NCBI RefSeq assembly: GCF_000372725.1
Contig: NW_005200982.1
Span: 248,001-312,000 of the forward strand
Length of the DNA: 64,000 nucleotides
Direction: 5' to 3'
Source of the DNA: Emiliania huxleyi CCMP1516
Taxonomy: Eukaryota > Haptophyta > Isochrysidales > Noelaerhabdaceae
The notes under the pieces were generated by a model. It had not been told where the DNA came from. It was given only the letters and a program-made list of their open reading frames with translations, and made no database searches. This document shows positions 30,944 to 42,171 of this stretch, piece after piece; position 1 is the stretch's first letter; each line of letters opens with the position of its first letter. Made by a program: the position numbers and the translations under genes.

Positions 30944-33559
30944 ATGCTGCTTCTCACGACATGCTTGACTTTCGTTGACACATTTACCGTCGGACTTGTC
31001 AATCCCGTCTACCCGCAGCTCGTACAGAGCAAAGTCATCGGCGCCACCTCTTACGCCATGATTATGAGCGCGGCGAATGCTGCAGCACTCGCCGGATCCA
31101 CGCTCTTCGGCCGGCTCTCCGATCTTCATGGCCGGCGCGTGGCAATCATTGCGAGCACGTGCACCGCCTCGCTCGGTTACCTGTGCTACTTTGTCGGCTT
31201 CGCATGCGAAGGCCACTCCGATGTTCTGCGCCTCGCACTGCCCGCCGCTGGCCGCGTCGTCGGCGGGATGGGCCGTGCCGCCCTCCCAGCGCCTCTGCTC
31301 GCACTCCTCGCGGAGCTCGCGGGAGACCCGGCCTCCACCGGCCAGGTCGCCACCCGGGAGATTGCGATCTCGACTCACCTCTCGACTCCTCTCGGCTCCT
31401 CTCGGCTCCTCTCTGCTCCTCTCTGCTCCTCTCTGCTCCTCTCTGCTCCTCTCTGCTCCTCTCTGCTCCCCTCGGCTCCTCCCGGCTCCTCTCGGCTCCT
31501 CTCGGCTCCTCTCGGCTCCTCTCGGCTCCTCTCGGCTCCTCTCGGCTCCTCTCGGCTCCTCTCGGCTCCTCTCGGCTCCTCTAAGCTCAGATCTCCCGCC
31601 CAGGTCACCGCGCGCGTCGTCTCCACCTTTGGTTTCGGCTACGCGGTGGGCAGCGGCGCGGGCCGGCTAGATGCCGCGTGACTGGGTTGGCAATCACGTG
31701 GGGGTGGGGTACCGGACGCATAGCGGTCGTCCTTCACACGCAGAGGCGAGAGTCGCCGAGAGTCATCGAGATTGCAAGACCTCGCCGTTCTTGTTGCATA
31801 GGCCTCGCCGCCGCCTCCTTCCACTCGTACGACTCCACCAGCGCATTGTACGTCGGCGAGGCGTTCGGCTATCTTCCCTATCTCCCCGATCTCCCCCCGA
31901 TCTCCCCCAATCTCCTAGACACGTACCGCGCGAGCTCGACGACGAGCTCGCCCGATCTCGCCCGATCTCGCCCGATCTCCCCCGATCTCCCCCAATCTCC
32001 TAGACACGTCCCGCGCGAGCTCGCCCGTCCCCCGAGCCCCCGTGTGGGTAGTGAAGTCACGTCCCCTGTCGCCAGTCACTGGGGGTGGATACGGGGCCCG
32101 ACATCGGAGGGAAGGCTGCCGACTTTTAGGCGCTCGGCTACCGCGCAGGCCAGCGCGGCTACCTGCTCTCGTACGCGGGGTGGATGTTCGCGCTGCAGAC
32201 GTGCTTCGTCGTGCCGCGTCTCGTGGCCACTGGCGCGCGCACGCAGGACCGCGCTCTCCCGCCCGCAGCCTTTAAGTGACGGGGCGTCAACTTATAGGCG
32301 CGCGCCGCGGAGACTAGCGGAGTAGCAGGCCCCCTCCCATCCAGCGATCTGCGCGCTCTCCGCCCGCGCGGGGCTTGTCAAGCTCTCTAGGCACAGAGGA
32401 GCCGGTGGGGGGGGGGGGTGGGGGGGGGGGTGGGGGGGGGGGGCTGCAGTCTATGGCGACCGCGGCTCTCGTCAGAGTGACACACAGCCTCGCGCGGCCC
32501 ATATGCGCTGTGTGGACTCGCGTCCACTGCGGGTTCCCCCCCTCCCTGTGGGGGTGTGGGATCCCCGACTGGCAGTGGGAGGCCGGAGCAGGAGTGCGGG
32601 GGCAGCCCTCGCGGAGGGCAAGGCGAGGCCATGTAGGCGCGCGCCCGTCCAGCCTGCTCTGCTTCGCGCTGGCCGCCACCGCCGCCGGCCGGCTTGGGCT
32701 GGCGGCCGCGTCCCTCGGCTCTCCTGCCTAGCTGCGGGAGACGGACCCACATCTCCCGGGTATCTCCCCATATCTCCCCATACCTCCCGCCCTAGATGCG
32801 GAGACCCTTCTCCTCTGACTGGCACAAACAGAGGACACACACGCACTCGGCCATATTCGGCTGTGTGTTCATAGCCCTTTCCCAGTGGTCCGAAACACGG
32901 CACGATGCCGTCTTCAGAGCCCACTCTCGCTCCCTGCACTTTGAATGCCGTGGGACTCCTGACTCTTGGGCGTGGAGTCGCGAGGGCTTGCCCCGGCCCT
33001 TGCCCCACCACCTCGCGTGTGTGGAGAAGTGTACCTGACCTGACTCTGGTGTATGCGTGACGTAGGCTCCCCCACCGCCGCGATCCTCCTCTCGTACCCG
33101 CTCCTCAACCTGGGGCAGGGCCTCTCCCACACGCTGCTCAAGACGCTCATGGCCAACTCCGCCGCCCCTAGCTCGCGCGGCCTCCTCCTCGGCGCGCCGT
33201 AGATGCGGCGTACCAACCCCATGTATCCCGACCAGCACTCGAGAGGCCACGTGCTCGGCTGCACTCAGTTGCTGCTGACTTGCTGCCGGCGTACTCCTGC
33301 TCCGGACACCCGACACCGTATTCCCGCCCCAGCTCGCGGTGTCCACGTAGGCGCCTTGGGCTCCGTCGAGAAGTCGCTTGGCGTCGTCGGGCCGCTGCTG
33401 GGCGGGCCAGCATACGAACGGCTCGGGCCCGCTGCGCCTGTCTGCCTCTCGGCCCTCTTTGCTCTCATCGGCGTGGGTGCGGCGGCGAGCCTCGCGGTGG
33501 AGCCTCCCGGGTCCTCCGCGGGTGGGACAAAGGCGCAGCGACACGCCAAGGCAGAGTGA
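30944..33559 (+). CDS. Major facilitator superfamily transporter (TetA/MFSD9-10-like), at least 7 exons
   Basis: Exon 1 (30944-31345) opens MLLLTTCLTFVDTFTVGLVN and has the MFS motif A, GRLSDLHGRRVAI. It joins by a GT-AG intron (phase 0), filled with a CTCGGCTCCT minisatellite, to VTARVVSTFGFGYAVGSG from 31604. Further membrane segments are GLAAASFHSYDS (from about 31801), GYRAGQRGYLLSYAGWMFAL (about 32130-32200), LLCFALAATAAGRLGLAAAS (about 32655-32715), TAAILLSYPLLNLGQGLSHT (about 33070-33130) and SVEKSLGVVGPLLGGPAYER (33362-33421). The tail exon ends at 33559. The last part matches the SL.GVVGPLLGG feature of tetracycline-type carriers. The substrate is unknown. Middle exon borders are approximate; intron 3 carries GATCTCCCC repeats. 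Confidence 0.8.
31380..31585. repeat. CTCGGCTCCT minisatellite in an MFS-gene intron
   Basis: About 20 ten-base units CTCGGCTCCT or CTCTGCTCCT. The reverse complement AGGAGCCGAG is the unit seen at 9128-9305 and 50820-50935. Confidence 0.95.
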
Positions 33560-33734
33560 TAGTGTGGGCTGTGTGTGTAACATACACTGTGTATCGCGCG
33601 CGCCTTGCGGGCTGCTGCTGCTGGTGTTACCTTATCGGTGACATCAACCAAAAAGTAAATCCCTTTTTTCCAGTGCCAGTGCGCGCCAGTATAGTCTGCC
33701 TCTCGGCCCTCTTTGCTCTCATCGGCGTGGGGGA
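33437..33734 (+). repeat. Partial duplication of the MFS terminal exon
   Basis: GCCTCTCGGCCCTCTTTGCT and the following CATCGGCGTGGG (33437-33476) recur at 33696-33734, downstream of the stop. The second copy is embedded in dispersed repeat sequence (CCAGTGCCAGTGCGCGCCAG). Confidence 0.85.
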
Positions 33735-33985
33735 CTTTGGCGCACACTCGCGCAGTCGGGACTGCCGGCGCGCACTCGTCGAAATTCAAATTGTGCGAGA
33801 GATTGTGCCTTTTTGACATTCGCAAGGGTCGCCCCCCAAGCCTTGCCCCATGTGCGGCAAAAAGAATTTTACAACAAAACTCCCTCGCACGACACTAGGC
33901 ACGGGACTGGCGCGCACTGGCACTAACACAGGTACACCACGGGAGCCGCCTACGCTAAAAGAATTCACAAACGCAGCGTGCAGCG

Positions 33986-34880
33986 ATGAGCAAGCGCCCT
34001 CGCGACCGGATCGACCTCTGCGTCGGCACAACGCGCTTGACGACGCCATCTCGACCCTCTCTGCCGGGTCGTCCTACTTTTCGCGCATATTCTCGGCGGA
34101 ATGGGCAGAGGAAGAGTCGGAGATCTTTCTCGACCGGGACGCCGAGCCGTTCTCGATCCTCCTCTCGTGCATGCGAAGCATGAGCGCGTCGCTGCTGCCG
34201 ACGGACGACAGAATGTTCAAGCGCGTGCTGCTCGAGGCCGAGTACTTTGGTGTTGATTGGCTGATTACACACGCACGTCAAGCTCAAGACGGCTCGCGCG
34301 GTGTGGACGTCGATTTATGGTGTGCAGCACGAGATTTTATTTATTTTTGATTGGTATTTTTTTTGTTTTTTTATGCGATGAGAAAGCCGTGCAGAAGTTC
34401 GACCAGGCTTGGCCTCGGCTGGACGCGGCCTTTGTCGAGGGCGTCCTCCCGGCACAGTACTTTACCCCGCCGCCCGCAAGAGAGCCCGACCTGAACTACC
34501 CGACCTTTGTGCGCCCAGAGGTGCTCAAAATCCTGCCTGCGCCGGCAAACGTGCAGGTGGTCTTTGTCAACGGCCGCGGAGACGAGCAGGATCGCAAGCG
34601 GCCAGTGGCGTACGCCGTGGTCCAGTACCCACCCCGAAAGAAGTACTCCTTCAGCAGCACGGTCATGCCACCCGGCGTCCGGCTCGAGCCACTCGTCTCC
34701 GTGGAGGGACACGAGGGGTACGGAGGGGAGAGGTGGGACACCGAGTACGGGCCGGACGAGTCGCTGTACCTTGCCTCGGAGTACGCGATGCGCCGTATCG
34801 ACTACAGCGAGGATTGGCCCTCCGATGCCTCCTGGATTATCAAGCACGACAGCGACGAGACGGACAACGGTGAGCATTAG
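33986..34880 (+). pseudogene. BTB/T1 (KCTD-like) domain protein with a disturbed frame
   Basis: MSKRPRDRIDLCVGTTRL starts at 33986, but AISTLSAGSSYFSRIFSAEW, EIFLDRDAEPFSILLSCMRS and RRVLLEAEYFGVDWLI-type sequence continue in another frame. Together they match the T1-type BTB fold (VGGTRF, SAGSSYF, FLDRDPEPF, LLEAEYFGV). One base is missing near 34040 compared with family expectation. A 3' part (34375-34880) encodes DEKAVQKFDQAWPRLDAAFV through DASWIIKHDSDETDNGEH in one clean frame. The T-rich stretch 34325-34375 between them may be an intron. A sequencing error in a real gene and a recent pseudogene are both possible. T1/BTB proteins oligomerise and often recruit cullin ligases. Confidence 0.65.
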
Positions 34881-35084
34881 CGGGCGCAACATGCAGCTCA
34901 TAGATATACGCGCACGTTTGGATGCTCTAATTACCCTCCGACGGGTTTTAAAAACAAGCCTGTGCGCTCTCTTGTTTTTGGGCACGTTCAAAGAGCATTA
35001 TAATATTTCTGTGACGCCAGAAGGCAAGCCACGCATGATGATGCACGCATGATAGCAGCTCATGGTTAGAGGGAGCGGACCGTG

Positions 35085-35345
35085 AGTTGAGGAATCGAGG
35101 GACGCGACCCACTTCGCCACAGACGGTCCCGCGCCTCGCCCCTAAGACGGGTACACGACCGCGGCTCGTGTGCGTGTACCCGTCTTTGTCCGGAGTGAAA
35201 AGTCCAACGCGCTCGTCGGTGGCGGCTTCCCTCAACCTGCGCCGCGCTCGGCGAACCTCGACAGCACTTTCGGTGGCATGCAGCTCTTTGCGACAGAAGC
35301 CTGGAGAGCAGCTCCTCTGCTGCTCACACACTCTGCACAGTTGAC
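35085..35345 (+). repeat. Dispersed repeat D, copy 1 (inverted copy at 54526-54775)
   Basis: About 255 bases match the reverse complement of 54526-54775. Shared landmarks are CGACCCAC, CGCGCCTCGCC, GACAAAGACGGG (complement), CAACGCGCTCGTCGG, GCATGCAGCTCTTTG and CTGGAGAGCAGCTCCTCTGC. Divergence is moderate with small indels. No open frame is shared, so it is probably a short non-coding mobile or multicopy element. Confidence 0.85.
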
Positions 35346-35661
35346 ACAGCCTATTGTGCGGCTGCCACAGCTGTGACAGCGATGGGCTCGCCCTCACTGG
35401 CCCTCAGTCACTTGTGCTGCGGCTTGTGTGAGCGACACTGCTCGGCGACTGCCGGCACACTGTGAGACCATGGGTTTGAGGTTAAACCACGCTACCAGCG
35501 CTTGGTCACATCGGCCCCGAGGTCAGATCCTTCTACTCTGTTGATGACAAGACTTGTCTACTGGCTGGAGCCGAGCAGGAGGGCCCAGCGCACAACCCCT
35601 GGTCAACTCAGGGTCCACACCCCGTACGTACACATAAACATCAACTACACGGTGCGAGTTC

Positions 35662-36975
35662 TCAAGCGAGGAAGACTTCCCAAAACCTTTGCATTACGGG
35701 CCGTGGCTCGAATTCAGTGTACGCGAGCCAGTTGCGTTGCGCAGCCTCCGTCCGGTTGAAGCCGAGCAGAATGCTGACGAGGGTCGCTCTGTCGTAGTAG
35801 TAGATGCCACGGGCGCCCAAGATGTCCAGGTGGGCGCGACCAAGGGTGAAGTGTGGAAAGGACCTGTTGGAGGTTATGACGGGCCGATTGTGCGTGGCGA
35901 ACTCGGCGACAGCGAGGCCAAAGGTCTCGCCCTCCCAGCGGCCGTGGATCATTGCATCGCTGGTGCGGATCAAGTCGAACCGATCTGTCGAGCTCGGCAG
36001 GTGAATCACGTTCGGTGGGCAGCCGCGCCGCCCACAAAAGTCTTGCGTCGTGAGGAACAGAAAGAAGATATCCGGCCGCACGCCGGCGACTTCCAGGACG
36101 GCTTCGCGCGCGAACCACAAGTTGAACTGCCCTTGCCCACCGTGTCGCGCGAATACTGTCGCGTTGGATGGGATGCCAAGCGCACGACGCAAGTTGCCGC
36201 CTCCGGGCCTCGCCGCGTGCACGATGTGCGGCACGACGGGCGCGGAGCCAGGAATGCTCTGCGAGACTCGTGCGTAGGCGTCGCCGTGCGGCTGCCGACC
36301 GTCCATCACGGCGTGGACCAGATTGCGCACACCTTTGACGGTCGTATGCACGGCGTCGCGCTTGCCATACTTTTGCACGTACATGTCCGTCACCTAGGAT
36401 GAAAGGTGTAAGTGTGCAGGGAGACCAATGAAACCAAGCACCTGTGCATTCATCTGCTATGGAGAAGTGTGAGTGTGCGTGCGTGTGTGTTCGCGCACGC
36501 GTGCGTGTGTGCGCGCGCGCGTGCGTGCGTGCGTGCGTGTGGGGGGGGGAGGGGGGGGCGGGGGGCAGCGCCAGGTAATGCGCACATTGGTGCTGGCTAG
36601 TATGGGATCGAGGACACTCGCGTTTGGTGACGCTGTCGGCAGACGATGGAGCGAGCTGGCACCGAAGCGTCCAATCACCAGCTTGTGCAGACGCAAGAAG
36701 ATGGGGTCCTGCCAGCCGTATTTGCCCGGGATGCACAGGAAGAGCGGCTGTCGGATGCCCAGGAAGCGTTCGGTATAGTCTGCATAGTCAAAGATGGAAA
36801 CGAACGCGCCACGTGTGCACACAGCCACGAAGGCGAGGCGGCGCGGCCTGTGAGCGGTGCTGGACAGCAGCCACTTCCACCAGCCCATTGTCGCATTCGT
36901 CTCTGCGCTGCATGGCGCCCGCCAGTCGGAGTCATGGCGTTTCACCTGACAGCTGCGTGCTGCGCCGCCCGGCAT
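35662..36975 (-). CDS. Glycosyltransferase (GT-B fold type), 2 exons
   Basis: Exons are 36975-36586 and 36393-35662, joined by a GT-AG intron (phase 0) filled with G-runs and GT repeats; 373 residues. The C-terminal exon has VFARHGGQGQFNLWFAREAV, ppdIFFLFLTTQDFC, NVIHLPSSTDRFDLIRTSDA and IHGRWEGETFGLAVAEFATH. This sugar-nucleotide site pattern (E..GL...E) is shared with GT4-like enzymes of algae and large DNA viruses. The N-terminal exon (GWWKWLLSSTAHRPRRLAFV, SIFDYADYTERFLGIRQPLF) is consistent with the acceptor domain. The Met at 36888 is an alternative start, and upstream exons may exist. Donor and acceptor sugars are unknown. The plus-strand frames here are shadows. Confidence 0.85.
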
Positions 36976-37158
36976 CCGCCACGTACACGCGTGTCAAAAT
37001 GCCGAGCCCCCAGCCCGCCGGATGCGACCCACTTACTTTTACAAGAGTTCTTTTGTTACAACGAGAGCCGGAAGCCGGAGATCCCCGGGGTACCCTATTT
37101 TCTCTCGTCCCCTGGCCCAGGGCCAAGCCCCTTTGGGGCCCAGATCTACGCACAACTC

Positions 37159-38015
37159 CTACACCGGACCCCAGCAGATCTTCCATCCGGTGTTCTCATT
37201 CATGGCGAGCACCACGGTGCTCGCGGATTCGACTGTCCCCCTGATTGGGGGTCCGACGACGGCTACGGTGAGGACGACGGCTTCTGAGGAAGCCGTCGCC
37301 CGTGCCTTGCCTGTCGCGTGAATCGTGTTGTGCGACCGGCTTTTGTTGTACGCGAGTAAAATTCTCATTTCATCATTCGTCAGGGTATGGCCGCCCTTAG
37401 TGTCCAGACCGCTCAAGTGATTGTTCCGTTGGAGGCGACGACAGTCGGTCCGGTGGTGCCGCAGTATTTGACGCCGTTGACGAGGACGTAGTCCACCCAC
37501 CCGTTGCTCTCGCAGCCCTTCTCTGGTGCGTCCGGATTGACCTGGTAGGAGGCGAGGTTGAAAGTAGGCACGTCGAGTAGCACTTCGGGCACGTTTGTGA
37601 GGGTGCATTCGTCGCCCTTTCCATACGTTCCCGGGTAGCCCTTGTTGGTGGCGCAGGATCCGCCACCTGTGATGACGCAGTGTCCTCCCGGGCTAACCAA
37701 GACCGGCAAAGGCGACGGCGACGGTGACGGCGACGGCGACTCGGACGGCGACGGTGACGGTGACTGTGCCGGTGACGGCGCGGGCGAATCCTCAGGGACT
37801 GAGGAGAAGGCAGAGGCCGAGGCCACAAGCAAGAAACAACGGCTCGCTGGAGTAGGATCTCTGCAAGTCCACGCGGAGCCGACGCTGCTGCTGCTGCCAC
37901 AGAAGGCAACTCCACAGGCGTGAAGGAGAAGTCTCTCTCTCAGGCGTGCAGCGTTGCGTGATCCTGATCGGGGCACGGGGGCACACGAGCTTGAGTAATG
38001 GACATCTCTGCGCAA
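37159..38015 (-). CDS. Secreted CUB-domain protein with Ser/Pro linker, at least 2 exons
   Basis: A hydrophobic segment (CFLLVASASAFSS) is followed by a Ser-Pro repeat linker (SPSPSPSESPSPSPSPSP). A Cys-containing domain follows: GGHCVITGGGSCATNKGYPG, YGKGDECTLTNVPEVLLDV, GWVDYVLVNGVKYCGTTGPT. The pattern C...YP..Y...C.....V....F.....C..D.V.V.G..YC is a CUB domain. Its last strand, ENTGWKICWGPV, is found about 200 bases further on, ending at 37159, so an intron lies between about 37435 and 37210; its exact borders are not fixed. The N-terminal start is uncertain because the hydrophobic signal is preceded by an Arg-rich stretch. Confidence 0.7.
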
Positions 38016-39204
38016 GAACAGGAGATCGTTGGGGTAGAGATAGTGCGCCCAGCCGTCCGCCCCAGATGTGAGATTGAATATTGAAAATGGAGGTCAGATT
38101 GCTGCCGGCCTCTGTGATCTCCAATCTCCAATCTCCAGCGTCGGCACATCTTTAGGCCGGGGATCCAGTCAGATCTCCGATCTCCATCTTCAATCCAATC
38201 TCCAACGTCGTCATCTTAGGCCGGATTCAGTCAGAACTCAGATCTCCGATCTCCATCTCCAATCTCCAATCTCCAATCTCGATTCGGGGGCCGGGGGAGG
38301 ACCGGGGGGCTCAAACCTTCAAGGAGATGCGCACGCCCTATGGATTCATTCACTATGCAAAAGGATCTCCACCCTCTTTTCGCGCCATTTTGCAATCTCC
38401 GCCCACACGATGACGATCTCTAGGGACTAGGCGTCTTTGGCGCGAAGTCAGAATCTCCCCACCTCTGTCGCAAGGTCTCAAGCGACACTGCACGCACCAA
38501 CTCGACATCTCAGACTCCTCTCGAGCATCTACACCGGAGAAGATTTGCCTCCACCAGTTCTTCAATCTACTGCTGCTCTTGGCACAGGAGAATGGAGAAA
38601 AAAGAGATCTCTATGTCAAAAAGCTAAAAGGCCTAAACGCTAAAGAGCCGTACGGTCTATACCAGTCCGCCCTCAAGGATCTTCCGTGTTCCGATGTGTT
38701 GGCTGTTGCGCAGAGATGTCCACGTATGACGGGCTTCTCATCCCCTGCGCGATACTTCAATCTTGTTTCAATATGCGTCCTATCGCCTATCGGCTAGATC
38801 GGCCCAATCGCACGCACACGCACATGTCATCAAGCACCGTACACGCTCACACCAATCAGGGAGTATGGAAAGGCAAAGGGGAAAACATCGACAGCGTTCG
38901 CCCCTCTCACACCCGGCTGCGAGAGGCCGCAATGTGACAGATCAGACGTTCCCAGCGGGACTGCGCGATGCTTCCGCGCGCGCCGTGAATAAGCTCCGCC
39001 CGATGCCACGCGCCGCGGAGGCGGGGCTCCTGTGGCGCGCTCGCCCGCGCGCGAAGACAGAGGGCGGGAGGTGCAACCTCGCCACTCCACTCTCGAGATC
39101 ACACTCGGTGGCCCCCGCGAGAGGGGTGTGTGGCAGAGTAGGCCGGCTACACCCCCCGCGGGCACGGGGCTCGCAGGGCAGCCCGCGCCGGCGGCCGCGC
39201 CCCG
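38016..39204. other. Spacer with an ATCTCC minisatellite
   Basis: The unit CCAATCTCC/CGATCTCC is repeated at about 38105-38285. The rest (38300-39200) has short frames only, with no recognised family on either strand. Confidence 0.5.
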
Positions 39205-41450
39205 TCAGAAGACGTCGAACGAGCGGGCGGGGGAGAGGTGACGTAGCGGCTCGAGCGAGGCGGGGCAGTGCCCCTCGGAGAGCGCGCGCACCACCTTTGT
39301 CTCGGTGGCCGTGCAGCCGGGGGCGGCGTCGTTTCGACGGTTCGCGGCGGCGAGCGAGAGGAGGTCGAGCCTACCGTGCGGCATACGCCAACATGAGGGC
39401 GGGAAGACGGTCTTGTGCAGCGTCTTCAGAGCACCGCGTGAGTCCAACGGAGAAGAATACAGTGAATACAGCGGAATGCGTGTGAAGACAACGGAGAAGA
39501 ATACAGTGAATACAGCGGAATGCGGCCGAATACGGCTGAGTGCGTGTCTTCTCGGGCGCCAGTTGGAGCACAAGAACACGTATTCCGCTTCTAGGAGGTC
39601 GAGCCCATCAGACATGCGGCTGGCGACGGGCGGCGGCGTGGGGGGGTGCTCCGGAGCAACGCACAGCTGCGGCGACGGCTCCGAGTCTGCACCGACGCCG
39701 GCGCAGTTGACGGCGGCGACCTGGAAGCGGTACGGCACGGCGGCGACCAGGTTTGTGATGATGGCGCGCGCCTCGCTGGTGCCGGTGTCGTTGATGCCGA
39801 CCTGCCACGGGGGAGGGAGAGGGGGCGGCTAGGGGAGTGTCTAGGGAAGTGTCTAGGGAGTGTCTAGGGAGTGTCTAGGGAGTGTCTGGGGAGAGTCTAG
39901 GGAGAGTCGAGGGATGTCAAGGGAGTGTCCAGGGAAGTGTCTAGGGAGTGTCTAGGGAGTGTCTCGACCTGCCACGAGATGCCGTCGTTGACCGAGACGC
40001 GGACGCGGTAGCCGGTGATGCCGGGGCCTTGGCCAGTCGGGTCGACGGGCGGGCGCCACAGCAGGTGCACGCCGCCCGCCTCGTCGGGCACCGTCACTAG
40101 CGCCGTCGGCCTGGCAGGGGGATCCTCTAGAGTTACATGCNNNNNNNNNNNNNNNNNNNNNNNNNNNNNNNNNNNNNNNNNNNNNNNNNNNNNNNNNNNN
40201 NNNNNNNNNNNNNNNNNNNNNNNNNNNNNNNNNNNNNNNNNNNNNNNNNNNNNNNNNNNNNNNNNNNNNNNNNNNNNNNNNNNNNNNNNNNNNNNNNNNN
40301 NNNNNNNNNNNNNNNNNNNNNNNNNNNNNNNNNNNNNNNNNNNNNNNNNNNNNNNNNNNNNNNNNNNNNNNNNNNNNNNNNNNNNNNNNNNNNNNNNNNN
40401 NNNNNNNNNNNNNNNNNNNNNNNNNNNNNNNNNNNNNGCTGACGTGTCGTGGGCGTGTCGTGGGCGTGTCGTGGGCGTGTCGTGGACGTGTCGTGGACGT
40501 GTGTCGTGGGCGTGTCGTGGACGTGTCGTGGACATGTCAAGTGACGGGCGGGCGGGCGGGGGGGGGGGGGGGGCAAGGGAGGAGGCGAGGTACCAGGGAG
40601 GCGGCGGAGGCGGGGGAGGAGGAGGTGGGGAGGAGGCAAGGGAGGGGGCGGGGGAGGGGGCAAGCGGAGGCAAGGGAGGAGGAGGAGGGCCGGGCAGGTG
40701 GTGGGGCACCGAGGATGACGGAGGGAGGGAGGGCGGGAAGGGAGGGAGGGAGGGAGGTGGGATGCTCAAGGCCTCGCCTTGCGCGTCAGCTGCACGCGCA
40801 GGAAAAAGTCGCGCCCGAGCTCCTGCGAGATATGGGGAGATATGGGGAGATGTGGGGAGATGTGGGGAGGTGTGGGGAGACGCGGGGAGCATGCAGGGAC
40901 GTCGGTGGGGAAGGGTGGGGTGGGCTGGGTGGTCTCGCCCCCCCCCCCCCCCCCATCACGCCAAGACGGTGCGCCAGGGAGGTGCGGTCTTCTGCATCTA
41001 TGTGCGAGCTCCTCCATGAGGAAGGGCTGGAGCTCCGTGTTTGGGCCGTCGCAGACCATCTCGTACTCCGGGCAGTGCCGCACCGCCCCCGTCTCCGCCT
41101 CGAGCAAGCTCCACCCCGACACTCCCACAGTCGCCGGGTGGAGAGCCGCAGAGACGGCCTCCGCGAGGAGCTCGCCGCTCGGGTCGTCGCTGCCGCGGAC
41201 GATCCGCCAGGCGGAGCCGGTGTAGAAGAGGTGGAGCTCGGGCACGTCGCGTCGCACGTACCGCGGGTGCGCGACCAGGTCCGCGTCCACCTGCGAGACG
41301 CCGAGCAAGGAGCTGCCTCAGTTTGGCGGGAAGCGACACACCCCGGCGTGGAGTGGGTTGGCGGCGCTCACCCGGAGCCACTCGCCGTTGAGCAGGCTGC
41401 CGGCCGGTGCGCCGCGAGAGAGGAGCCGGCCGTACCTGCCCAAGGCCGAT
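39205..41450 (-). CDS. Fibronectin type III-containing protein, at least 5 exons, interrupted by the assembly gap
   Basis: From the 5' side, a segment GRLLSRGAPAGSLLNGEWLR (about 41428-41372) joins by a GT-AG intron to VDADLVAHPRYVRRDVPELH and ELLAEAVSAALHPATVGVSG (about 41295-41010). After the gap, an FN3 domain is split by a minisatellite intron: ARPTALVTVPDEAGGVHLLW and GITGYRVRVSVNDGISWQ, then VGINDTGTSEARAIITNLVA and VPYRFQVAAVNCAGVGADSE. The next exon end, YVFLCSNW, joins by a GC-AG intron to LDLLSLAAANRRNDAAPGCT and stops at 39205 after LRHLSPARSFDVF. Because of the 297-base gap, and because 41450 was not shown to be the true start, this model is partial and could even be two genes. 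Confidence 0.65.
39448..39527. repeat. Two 48-bp tandem units in an FN3-gene intron
   Basis: GGAGAAGAATACAGTGAATA followed by CAGCGGAATGCG occurs twice in tandem, at about 39448-39481 and 39491-39524. Confidence 0.9.
39832..39962. repeat. GTGTCTAGGGA minisatellite splitting the FN3 domain
   Basis: About ten units of GTGTCTAGGGA with variants lie inside the intron between the two halves of the FN3 domain. Confidence 0.95.
40117..40132. other. Cloning-vector polylinker remnant at the gap edge
   Basis: GGGGATCCTCTAGAG is the BamHI-XbaI part of the pUC-type polylinker and lies 8 bases before the N run. It is best read as untrimmed vector at a contig end. Confidence 0.8.
40141..40437. other. Assembly gap (297 Ns)
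   Basis: Unknown bases. Apparent open frames through it are meaningless. Confidence 1.
40440..40870. repeat. GTGTCGTGGACGT minisatellite and purine-rich flank
   Basis: Units of GTGTCGTGGACGT/GTGTCGTGGGCGT run from 40443 to 40535, followed by G-rich sequence and GATATGGGGA units (40829-40870). It is probably intronic in the FN3-like gene. Confidence 0.9.
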
Positions 41451-42171
41451 GGTGCAGCTCAGAGGCGGCCCAGTTTCAGAAACGAAAACTGGCGGCGCGG
41501 ACACGTCCCGATTCCGTCTGCCGAGGGTTTGGGCCGAGGCAAGTGGAGCGGGTCGTTGGAGCAATCTAGCAGCGTGTAGTTATCTGAATAGCGGCCTGCT
41601 GGTCGAGGCAGCGGCGCCGAGCTCCATCACACAATGGGGCGCGTGTTTGCTGGGGCTTGCGAGACTCCCTTGCTCCAGTCCTAAGAAGTTCGTAAGTGCC
41701 CGAGGTTTAGCGAGAGCTCGTGTGAATTCTTGAAACTCAAGCCTGTGTGAAGGGCGCGGACTGGCGTGGACCGGCACACACACCGGCTCACCACCGGAGC
41801 CGCCTAAGCGACTCCGTTAAGAACGGCAATGCACTCCGCACCATGCACAATGCCGCTCTCCCTCCCCGCACGCCAGCTCGTTCACCGTCTGTCTGCCACG
41901 CCACAGCGGTGTGGAGGACGACTGACAAACGCTGCATTTGCAGGCCGTGCCAATTCTTGGTTGTCCATGTGACCTCGTCCAGGTGCTGAGCATGTATGTG
42001 AAAGTTTGTTGCTCAGCTGTGGTTCGCCGCCTCCCTCAGGGTGCTGCGGACCTCCTTTCCAAAGCCTCCGAAGCTCTCGAAGTCGAACAAACAGAAAGAA
42101 ACGAGGCGTTTTGTAGCCTGGCGTTTGTGCCCCGTTTGTGCCGCGTCCCGTGCCCCCGAGTAGGAGGGTTC
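41451..42171. other. Spacer with dispersed-repeat fragments
   Basis: The stretch 41752-41810 (GCGGACTGGCGTGG, ACCACCGGAGCCGCCTAAGCG) resembles 33900-33955. No gene was recognised. Confidence 0.5.

Noticed and set aside
32407-32443. Poly-G tracts as regulatory G-quadruplex sites
   Set aside because: G-runs occur at many places in introns and spacers here without positional pattern, and may be partly inflated by sequencing.
39897-41019. Long ORFs running through the N region on both strands
   Set aside because: They are open only because unknown bases contain no stop codons.
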